Source: Fragosphaeria purpurea (taxonomy: Eukaryota > Ascomycota > Sordariomycetes > Ophiostomatales > Ophiostomataceae). From it: a DNA stretch of 64,000 nucleotides. Position 1 is the stretch's first letter; each line of letters begins with the position of its first letter. The stretch is from contig PCDL01000012.1 in the NCBI GenBank assembly GCA_002778095.1, forward strand, positions 1,984,001-2,048,000, in the 5' to 3' direction. The position numbers were made by a program, and so were the translations under genes. Shown piece after piece: positions 55,301-64,000 of this stretch. Under the pieces are notes generated by a model. That model searched no databases. It was not told the origin of the DNA and saw nothing but the letters and a program-made list of their open reading frames with translations.

Positions 55301-58300
55301 ACCCTGCTGGCCTGCCTTTTGACGCAAGTGTGATTATGCACCAACGCCTATCTCATCACCATTGTCTTGTCACCTTGGTCTCCTCGTCTGGTGCACGATC
55401 TACTTTTTCGTGTCATCTTTTCAGGTCCAACTGTCCAGAATTTATCAACTTCACGCCCTGACGGCCGTCGGGCACGCAAAGCGGTAGAATGGAGACGAAG
55501 CCAGAAACGCGAGAGAAACACAATGCACGTTCTGCCTGGTTTCTTCCGGTGAAACGGCCTTGTTCATCTATTCGTCCAATCTGGCTTCCATTGCTTCCAC
55601 TGTGTATCTCGTCGCAAACAGCCCGTGCAGGCAATCAATCTCGACCGTACTCTTCCATCGCCGTCCCTATATTTCGGCTTGAAACGAGCCACGCGGATTT
55701 TGTGTTATTACGTCTGATAAGGTCCTTTGGACCAGGTTTTCTTCGGGCGTTCTCTCTGCCTTTCTCGTCTTAATAGCCCATCTTATAAGGCAGCTGTCGG
55801 TCTCAATTAAATTAGACGGGCCATACGTCTGTACTCGTGAAAGTTGTGAGCAATTGCCGTCGCTGTCTAGACTTGTTCCTTGCCTCCACCACAGCATCGA
55901 CTCCATATCACGTTCCTTTTTTTGTCCACGTTTTCGTACGCAACCTTTTCTGTAAACGGCTTTCATGCAAACGCTCTGTCTTTGCAAAATCGACCTTCTA
56001 CAGATCAGTTTGCTCAACTGACCTCCGGGGATACATGGAGCTCGCAGAACGTTCCATGTCCGTGTCCCCTTGTCGTCGTTGCGGTTCGTCCGAACTCTTC
56101 CCACGTTCGGACGGCAGCCCTCGTAGACTTTTTTTTTAGTATGCAGGATGCCAAATCCTGCAGCAAAAGCTCCGCAGTACCTTGCATGAATGCACCCCAT
56201 AGTTTATGGTAGCGCCCTTCGCTTTGTCATGGAAAAATGCTGCATTTCCGTGATGAAGCACAGGGCATCTCAACGTTTTTTTCTGTATGAAAGCGAACCT
56301 GCAGTCTGATTTCTCCTTCAATACTGTATCGCTATGTTGAGCTCTTGCTCAACTCTTTCTTCTCTCCTGTGGTGAACCATGGTTTGGCAACGGTCGGTTT
56401 CTCGTGGCACACCGCTTCAAAGATCTGGACGAACGCTGTCTAAACGCAACCCATGTCCAGTAGACAAGAGCGTTGTCCAAGTTTATTTTTTTGTTATTGT
56501 TTTGCTTCGTGGTCGTACTAGTTTATAATTTTTTTTCTTCTCTTTTCCCCCTTTTTGTTATGTAATTCTTCTTCATGCTCCTCCTTGTACTGTGAGTAAC
56601 GAACTAAAGAAGAGTGTCCCTATCTTGAAATAGAACCCGATATCTCGGTGTCTCGTGAGAAGTACGTGCCGTTTCAGTCTAAACAAAAGCGATATTGCAG
56701 TCGATCGTTTTAGATGAATGGGCCTCCTGTTCTTGCAACTACATAGAGTGGTGCATCCAACCACGAGCGCAACGAACTTTATGTCGGTTTAATTACCACG
56801 TTTTACTAACCTTTGTCTGAGATCGACGCGGCTGTAGGGTCCTGCCGCCAACGGGAAATAAGAAAGACCGCCAACTTGGTTCCCACACCTTTCTTCTTTC
56901 CTGAGACACAGCATGGCAACGTACGTCCGTGAACCGGACCTGTTTAATTACGTACGGGGGGCCCACGCCGCAAGAGCATCGTCGTTCCGTGTTCGCCCAT
57001 GACGAGCTTGAGCTTTGACGCTCTCCTCTTCCCCCTCTTTTCGGTCTTGATCGAGACTCTTTCATTTGCCATATTGCGTTTTGGCCATTGTCCCTCTTCC
57101 CTTTGTCAATTTAATCTTAAAGAGGTTGCATGAGACGGGACATAGCATAACATACTATCCCTTTTCAAATATTGTTTTTGTTCCTGACGATCATAGCAAT
57201 TTATAGCGTAATACTACGGGAAACCTTCGCGTCGTTTAGTAGGCCGTGTGCTCTCCGTTTTGGCGAAGAAGATGACTGCTCTCGAGCCTTTGTTCCCCTC
57301 GTTTGACCAGGCTGGGAAGCTGTAGGGTCCTCAAGTACAGCAGAGGGAAAAGAAAGCTCCCATGCAGCATGCTGGGATTGGTTCGCGGATGAATGGACGA
57401 TCAGTGGACGCTCTGAAGCAATTTCGGCATTATTTCGTGGGTTGCGCTGAACGTATAAAGAAACAACAACAATTATGATGAAAAACACCAGCACATGAGC
57501 AGGGTCTAAGCTCTGTGATGTAGATAGTCTGAGAACGGCCGTTCCGTTTGTATATCGTGGCTTAGTACGTGTTTCATCGGTCTTGATTTGTCTTCTCTAC
57601 GATACAGCTGAAAGCAAAGGCGGGCGTATTCAATACTTCAGTCAAGAAGGCATTCATCAAAAGAAAACTAGGGATTTTTGAACATGGACATTCGGAAGCA
57701 AACAAAGAAAAATTAATACGTTCCAACACAAGGACATTCTTATACAAGAAATAAACAGAGTGTCCTGCTTTCAAAGTAACAAAGGGGTCAAAGATGCTGA
57801 AGAACGAACAAACATTTCGTGCTTGGACGCACGGTTGGCACGTGGGATTCGTTGCGCAGCGTTTGTTGGACCGGGTCGAAACCAGGACAAAGGGGAAGAA
57901 GAGAGGTGAAAGGACAGTAGAAAATAGCATGTTCATTAAATTCAAGCTTTTGCACCTTTCGTTGAAAACGGAACGCTTTCACTGTCTGTCTTTATGTTCC
58001 TGGTGATGCTACAAAGATTGTACTTATTTTCTAGAAATGCGATTTAGTTTTGGCACGGCTGATAAAGAGCTTTGAATTGCGTTCATTGACGAGAGCTGAA
58101 AAACATACTCGCCCAAAACAAGGCCCAGCCGAGGACCCCCGGAGTCGGAAACTCGACAGCAGATTCTTATCAACACAGCCCCCCCAGTAAAGCACAGCTT
58201 CGTATTTTGTACGATAGTTCGCCGGGTGCGTGCATATGGAGTACGACCAAATCCCCCTGGTCGGGACGCACGGAGACCAGGGACGACAACATGAGACAAA

Positions 58301-58499
58301 CTAACGAACGCCATCTGCTCCGTGCACAACGAATTCCAAAACTGCGCTTGGCTCGATCTGGCTGATTTTATGCAAGTACATTGGCATAGAAAAAACACAT
58401 CGGGGTGATAACTAATTTCAGTCTCTGCATTACAGACTCTCATGAATGCATCAGAGTTTAGTAAAGGAAAACCCCCTTCTTTCGAGAACCGGACCCAAA

Positions 58500-60297
58500 T
58501 TATAACGAGTAACTAGAACGGGTCAGCAACGTTGAAAGATGTGAAAAAAAATATGAACAAATATAAAAAAAAAGGAGAAGCAACAGAAAATCAAACGCAC
58601 CGGAAGCCCGGGTTGTCCAGCTCGGTCTGGTCCAGCATGCCCATCTCGACGGCCGCCCGTTCGTCGGTGTGGCCGGCCGCGTCGCGCGCCTTGTTGCTGC
58701 GGTACATGTAAATGTACAGCACGACGACCATGGCCAGCTTGATCGTGTAGCCGACCAGCATGGCGATGTACGCGCTGTGGTAGTAGGCTGTCTTGTGTGA
58801 GTCAAGCAGAATACCATTGGGATAGGTAGATGGGGCAGCCGTTATGAAACCACGCACGCTTCTCGCTGTCGATAAAGGTCTGCGGCCCAATGATGTTGCC
58901 CACGCAGTAGCCGGTGAAGAGCACCGCGCTCGTCAGCTGCTTCTTCGTGTAGCCGGCAATGTTGGAAGACACCATGGTCAACGACATGCTGAACCCCAGG
59001 CCCTGGAAATAGCAAAGCCACAACGCCACGAGACGACCCCACTGGACAGGTCAGTACGGTTGTCAGACGAGAGACTGTGAGAGGAGAACCGAGACGTTGA
59101 GGATAATTCCATTCATCTTTTGTTTCCTTCTCTACGCACCTTGTTCTCGATCGGCAGACCCACCAGCAGGCCCGCGCCGAGGATGCAGATCGTGTTCGCC
59201 ACGATCATGGTCACGCAGCGCAGGTTCGGCCACTGCGTGCAGACCCAGCCGCCGACGATGAGGGCCAGGAACTGCACGGCGCCTCCGGGGATCTGCATGT
59301 ACTGCGTGGCCAGCGTGTCGAAGCCGAAGCTGCCCACGATGATGCTCGCAAAGCTCGTGAGGGCCGAGTTGGGGATCTGCGCGCCCGTGGCCATCACAAA
59401 GAGGATCCACGTCTTGGGGTCCCGCGCGCACTGCCGGGCCTGGTACCAGCGGAAGTGGTGGTTCTTGACGCCCTGCTTGTTGCGGGCGACGCGGTCGACG
59501 GCGAGCACGCGCTGGCGCGGCGTCAGGAACCGCGCCGTCGACGGCAGGTCCGGCAGCACCACGAGCGACACGCCGCCCCAGACGATGCTGACGGCGCCGA
59601 AAATCAGAAAGACGTACATCCAGCGCGCGAGCCCCGTGGTGATGTGGCCGACGGCGTAGCCGATGAGGCCGCCGAACATGGTGGCGATGCCGTTGGTGCA
59701 GTAGTAGGCCTCGAGGCGCAGCGGCTGCTCGGCGGCCGTGTACCAGATGGACATGATGAGCACAAAGGCCGGGTTGACGGTGGCCTCGGTGACGCCCAGC
59801 ACGAAGCGGTTGACGGCGATGCCGGCAAAGGAGCGGCAGCCGGGCGTGGTCATGAGGATGGCGCCCCAGACCACGGTGACGACGGACACGAACTTGCCAA
59901 TGGGCAGGACCTGCAGCAGGTAGGCGCTGGGGAACTGCGCGGCCAGGTACCCAAAGTAGAAGATGCTGCCGAGCCAGGAGTAGTCCTGGCCGTGGAGGTG
60001 CGTGCCGGCCTGCAGGCCGTAGACGCTGGCAAAGTTGAGCGAGTTTTTGTCGAGGTACTGCAGCATGTACGTGACGAAGAGGACCGGCACGATGTACGCG
60101 TCGATCTTGCGCACCACGCGCCGGACCTCGGCCGGCGTGGCGTCGACGCCGCCATTGTCCGCCGCCTCCTTGTAGACGTCGTAGGCGTCGTCGAGGGCCT
60201 TTTCGGAGGCAATGTGCAGCTTCTCGACGCCGGACGTGGCTGTGGGTTGCAGGGCCGCACCTCCGGCTTCCTCGTTGACGCCATCCGCAGTGGCCAT
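58500..60297 (-). CDS. MFS transporter, DAL5/allantoate-permease (anion:cation symporter) type, four exons
   Basis: Exons 60297-59140, 59041-58858, 58787-58601 and 58512-58500 give 513 residues, usual for the family. It starts MATADGVNEEAGG; a longer frame upstream is not conserved-looking. The first helix region reads VRRKIDAYIVPVLFVTYMLQ then LDKNSLNFASVYGL, followed by DYSWLGSIFYFGYLAAQFPS and the RFVLGVTEATVNPAFVLIMS helix. These are typical of DAL5-like carriers that import allantoate, vitamins or organic anions. Joins give IENKWGRLVALWLCYFQGLG (exons 1/2) and DSEKPYYHSAYIAML (2/3). The last exon is only 13 nt: splicing GTGCGT...CTGACCCGTTCTAG gives the family-like end DNPGFRYSL, whereas retention of that intron gives a stop after DNPGFRCV. 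About 12 TM helices. Substrate unknown. Confidence 0.92.
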
Positions 60298-61433
60298 GGC
60301 TGTGCAAATAAATAAAGCTAAAACTCGCTCCGATGAAAGGCAACACGCGGCAGGTCTAGAAGAAAACAAAATGAAGGCCAAAAGAACAGCGTGAAAAGAC
60401 GACGACGACATTCGGGAGAAGGGTAAACCCGACGACAAGCCGGGAGGGCTGCGGCACCCATGGATATATACATACGACTACAACGCCCGTAACACGGCAA
60501 CAATGCGTCGCTCGACTTTTCACAATGCCAAGATCCACAAAAGAATCTGCAGAGGCTGCCTTGATCACCGTCCTACGAAGACGTCGTGTGGAGGTTAGCT
60601 CCGTCTAGCCCGCCCTGAAGACGGGGAATGCAACCCAACGGACCAAACGGAGGACGCAGAGCACATGAAGTGATCGGCAGGCTTCGAGCACGCAATCCGC
60701 GGAGCCAAGGATGTTGGCAGAGACTGTTGGTAAGCGTGCTGCTGACCGTATTTACGGAGGCTTTTATGGAGCATCGGTTTTTTTTTTTTTTTTTTTTTTT
60801 TTGTTTAGAGTCTATGTGAATCACGAACAATGAACAATGGATACCTACAGAATACGACAGGAAAGCCAAGAATATTCAAGCTGGAGAGCATCGCCGCCAC
60901 AAGGTTATCATGTGCACGCCAAGGGGAAGACTGGGCCGTCTAGAGAGACTCTCTTCGTCCTTGGATATATATTAAGGTGTGGCGTTTTTGTTAGTGCAAC
61001 GCCGCCGCGGCCGCGCCGCCGGCTGTGTCCGCATCCCTTCTTGTCCTGGTGCCTTTATTTTATTTTATTTTTTTTTTCGCTTTACGCTGCCGGGTTATGT
61101 CTCCGGAACATTAGTTTTCGTTTAGTACGTACCCAGGAAAAAGGTGATCGGACAGACCTTTACAATCAACTCCTGGGAAAGATCCCACGCTCAGTTTACA
61201 ATATACCAGTTATTTATCATTGCAGAATTTCAGACGGAGGTTCTACGGAGCATACTTTCACAGGTGCAGAGGGCCTTTTGTTTTTTTTTATTTTTTTTTG
61301 TATTTTCTATGTCGAGCTTTTGAATTTTTTTTTTTTCGTTTTTGTTGTTGTTTTCAAGGTTTTTTTTCTACTTTTTTACGCACGGAAATTCAAATGAAAA
61401 ACGAGAAACACTGCCAAAAGGGTCGAAAAGGGG
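60298..61433. promoter_or_regulatory. Intergenic region, 1.1 kb
   Basis: It contains the MFS promoter/leader and the 3' flank of the F-box-like gene, both on the minus strand. It is rich in homopolymers, including T runs at 60778-60802 and around 61280-61370. No gene seen. Confidence 0.4.
60778..60802 (+). repeat. Poly(T) run
   Basis: Twenty-five consecutive T residues in intergenic DNA. Confidence 0.9.
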
Positions 61434-62510
61434 TCACATACCAAAACGGTGGGGCCAATCACCCGGAATTACCGAACTCATTCGCTGCCACTTCTTGGTC
61501 GCCACGAAGTACTCGTCGTTGTGGCCGATAAGATTCTTAAAGTCGATCTTGACGAGGGACGGCACGGCGTCGCACAGGGCGTTGATCACGTCGTAGCGGT
61601 ATTTCCGAACCTCTTGCAAGTCTAGCGGGCCCGGGACGGTCGGGGGTGCGTGCAGGTCGGACAAGAGTGCCGGAACGAGAACGTAAGCCCACCCGCGCGG
61701 CTGCGGAATCACGACCTCCTTCAGGGTGGCGCGGAACGGGCCCAGCTGGCTCGCCCACGTCGCGGCCGGGACGGGAGGATCGGCATCGCCGTTGAACTTC
61801 GCACGGCGGAGGGGGCTACCGGCCCGGGCCAGCGCGCTGAGCACCGCCTCCACGGTGCTGCGCCCGTAGCCGTCAAACACCCGACAGCGCAACGTTTCAA
61901 TTGCTCGCCACTTGGACATCGGGGCCGCAAACGTCTGGATGTCCCCAAACGGCCACGGCTTGTAATCCAAACAGGTGATGTTCGGACAGAGATCAGCCCA
62001 GAGGGCTATGCTATGTTGGTAGGCGTCCAAGTTGAGCGTCCGGACCGCGGGCAACACCGCCTGGGGCGTGGCGGCAGCGGCAAGCGGCCACATGTCTGCG
62101 GGAAACCGATCGCTGTCTAAGACGTCCTGCACTTGCAGGTTGCTGGGCACGTGGGCCCGCACAATAATCTCGTTCAGATATGGCAGATGCGTGGCCGCGC
62201 GGATGGCACAAACCCACTGCTCCAGGGTGACGGCTAACGCAATGGTCTTTCCGTCCGAGATGAACGTGAGAGATTTTACGCACGGGCCGAATTTGTCAAG
62301 AAACAATCGCCACGATGCGACATACGTGATCTTCCTCGTCGTCAAAGTGGGGATGATGAAAATGTTCTTGAACACAATGGAGTCTACCTCCGGGCTTTCG
62401 TCTACGAGCCGCAACTTTTTGAGGGTCTCATGATTCCTTTCATCCACGAATTCCTCGAGGATTTGCAGCCGCAATTCCGTGGGCAGCTTTGCAAAGCGTC
62501 CCAGAGGCAT
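61434..62510 (-). CDS. F-box-like protein, lineage-specific
   Basis: Single exon, 358 residues from ATG 62510 (MPLGRFAKLPTELRLQILEE). The frame is open farther upstream but without an ATG and with non-conserved sequence. Residues 8-40 fit an F-box (LPTELRLQILEEFVD...LKKLRLVDES), the Skp1-binding motif of SCF ubiquitin ligases. The remainder resembles the leucine-rich, repeat-poor bodies of expanded fungal F-box families, with segments such as LPYLNEIIVRAHVPSNLQ and DLCPNITCLDYKPWPF. It is GC-rich within AT-rich flanks and has no near neighbour, which fits a lineage-specific family member. Expression and intactness look normal; the substrate is unknown. Confidence 0.72.
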   Translation of the reverse strand: MPLGRFAKLPTELRLQILEEFVDERNHETLKKLRLVDESPEVDSIVFKNIFIIPTLTTRKITYVASWRLFLDKFGPCVKSLTFISDGKTIALAVTLEQWVCAIRAATHLPYLNEIIVRAHVPSNLQVQDVLDSDRFPADMWPLAAAATPQAVLPAVRTLNLDAYQHSIALWADLCPNITCLDYKPWPFGDIQTFAAPMSKWRAIETLRCRVFDGYGRSTVEAVLSALARAGSPLRRAKFNGDADPPVPAATWASQLGPFRATLKEVVIPQPRGWAYVLVPALLSDLHAPPTVPGPLDLQEVRKYRYDVINALCDAVPSLVKIDFKNLIGHNDEYFVATKKWQRMSSVIPGDWPHRFGM

Positions 62511-64000
62511 TTTTTTTGAATGACGGACTGGAGGTGGTTGAGTCTTGCGGAGATGCGTTGAAGTTGATGTTGTGTGTTGCAATTGCAATTGCACATGCGC
62601 TGGACTCGAGAAGGCTTGATGGCAACAAGAAAAACATACCAGCAGTCGAGGGGGACGAAACTTGGACTACTTATAGTCTACGAAACGCCTAATGAACAAG
62701 ATGTTGAACGTGTCCAAGGAGGACGAGGTGGAGGGAACACGATGTGAACAGAGAAAACAAAAGGGGGAGGTTGTTCAAGTTTTGTTCGGAGCACATATTT
62801 CCCACGCCCTGCCTTTGTGGATATGGCCATGATCAGACGAAATAAATAAAAATTCGACTCCATCGACCTGTTCATTAGGGACATGCAATTCAGACTGCGG
62901 ATCGTGAACACTGTCAATAAAGTAAGCACGCAAAAAGGTGAGAAATTGGAAAAGAACGGCGTCAAAGTGTTATGAATGAGAAATCAAAGAGAAAAAATAG
63001 TGAATAAAGAAGACATCCTGCCTGCATCTCATGTAGTGAACTCTTTTCTGGTTCTATTTATTCTGGTTGTTTTCTTTCTTTCTTTCTTACTCTTGTTGTA
63101 CTGGTCATAACAATTCATGTATCTCTCTTTTGTCTCCTCGTCTTTGTTCACGTCATACATTGTTTATTTTTTTTAACAAGTTTTTTTCTATAGCAGAAAT
63201 TAACAATATTAACAGAGCAGCCGAAAAGAAAGTAAAAAAAGAACAAACAAAGAAAAAGGTAGACAGGTATATGACAAAAAAGAGATGAAAGAAAGAATTC
63301 TATGAAACAGTCCTGGGGCTGTCTGAGAAGCTGAATGGCCTCTGCGCGGTCTACTTTGTACACCGAAGGGCAAGGCGAACAAAGAGCAGGATTTTGTTAC
63401 CATACTAGGTTCCGCAATGTAGAGGCCACTGTGCCATCCGCTTCCACGACGACCAGCCTCATCCCGACCTTTCGTTCTTTCTGACCGTGTCCGAGCATGC
63501 CGTCTTTCCAGCTTTCGGTCCAAGAAAAAAAGAAAATAGACAGTGAGCAATCAGAAATATTTCATTTCTATTTTTATTTTTATTTATTTGTTTGCTTCAT
63601 TTTACTGGACCCCAAAGAACTGACGACGGGAACCGAAGCAACTGAGATCTAAATGCAACATCCTAATTCTTGCGTCGACAGTGTTATACCTCGCTGCTAT
63701 GTCTTGGTTCCGGAGCATCGGAATAGCTTATTGTGCTCGCTACAATCAAATTCAGAAGTAATCTGGCTACAATTGGTCTCCGACCCAACAGTAATTACGG
63801 CGACAAAGAAGAAGAGCCGCAAAGAAAAGACGAACGAATGGTTGCTGGGGAAGACGCCGTGAGGGAAATTCAGCCGAGGGCAAAGCTTTAAAGAGTACAA
63901 AGAGGCAAACAGAAAAAAAAAGATCTCGACCCTTCCAGTTCTTGGAAATGCTGTTGGATGTTGGGAAATACAAACGGAAATCAAAATAAAAGAAAAGGCC
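62511..64000. other. Terminal gene-free region, 1.5 kb
   Basis: AT-rich DNA with pyrimidine and purine tracts, containing the promoter of the F-box-like gene. No open frame with domain-like content and no RNA gene is seen up to the window edge. Confidence 0.4.

Larger units (their letters stand above)
50964..58499. other. 7.5-kb gene-free region
   Basis: No convincing protein gene: open frames stay below ~250 codons, overlap on both strands and lack domain-like sequence. The first ~750 bp are purine-rich on the plus strand, consistent with a long pyrimidine-rich leader and promoter of the coiled-coil gene on the minus strand. The remainder is AT-richer with homopolymers, a 16-bp tandem repeat at 52275, and scattered TACGAAGTA/TACTTCGTA-like palindromes (for example near 53765, 53800 and 54905). 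I see no reverse transcriptase, transposase, LTR pair or tRNA. It may hold non-coding transcripts or decayed repeats. Confidence 0.5.

Noticed and set aside
50964..58499. Transposon or retroelement remnant
   Set aside because: No reverse transcriptase, integrase, transposase motif, LTR pair or terminal inverted repeat was visible by eye.
1..64000. tRNA or rRNA genes
   Set aside because: I looked for the tRNA T-arm word GGTTCRANNCC with a matching upstream A-box and found no convincing case; no rRNA-like sequence is present.

Overview
The window looks like chromosomal DNA of a filamentous ascomycete (Pezizomycotina, probably a Sordariomycete; Ophiostomatales is only a guess). The evidence is GC-rich coding sequence with alanine-, serine- and glycine-rich low-complexity stretches, and short GT..AG introns with CTAAC/CTGAC-type branch points 10-20 nt before the acceptor. 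Intergenic DNA is AT-richer and full of homopolymer tracts, and the gene set is fungal. I see no operons, CRISPR arrays, tRNA or rRNA genes, and no transposase or reverse-transcriptase gene.

Layout. 1-12.9 kb: the 3' part of a very large disordered protein, a NIT3-type omega-amidase with a mitochondrial presequence, an unknown disordered protein, a claudin-like tetraspan protein (hidden 75-nt intron), mitoribosomal protein mL58 and a four-exon F-box/zinc-cysteine protein. 12.9-16.9 kb is gene-free and contains the trehalase leader. 16.9-26.1 kb: neutral trehalase, isocitrate lyase and a NASP/Hif1/Sim3 histone chaperone, all on the plus strand. 26.7-35.2 kb: an intronless ERCC6L2-like Snf2 ATPase divergent from an AidB-like acyl-CoA dehydrogenase across 371 bp, then spermidine synthase with two micro-exons. 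36.7-43.2 kb: an amino-acid permease with a long glycine-rich N-tail, a leukotriene-A4-hydrolase-type aminopeptidase and a small conserved hydrophilic protein. 44.1-51.0 kb: an unusual protein with a degenerate Ulp1/C48-like N-terminal region and a 20-copy 15-bp minisatellite, then a large disordered coiled-coil protein. 51.0-58.5 kb has no convincing gene. 58.5-62.5 kb: a DAL5-type MFS transporter ending in a 13-nt exon, and an F-box-like protein. 62.5-64 kb: nothing recognisable.

Most genes are unrelated housekeeping genes. Two functional juxtapositions stand out. Trehalase and isocitrate lyase lie in tandem and both serve reserve or alternative carbon use. The DNA-repair-type Snf2 ATPase and the AidB-like flavoprotein share one short divergent promoter. 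Exon structures were inferred by hand from reading-frame continuity, splice consensus and remembered family sequence; coding lengths of all spliced models are exact multiples of three.
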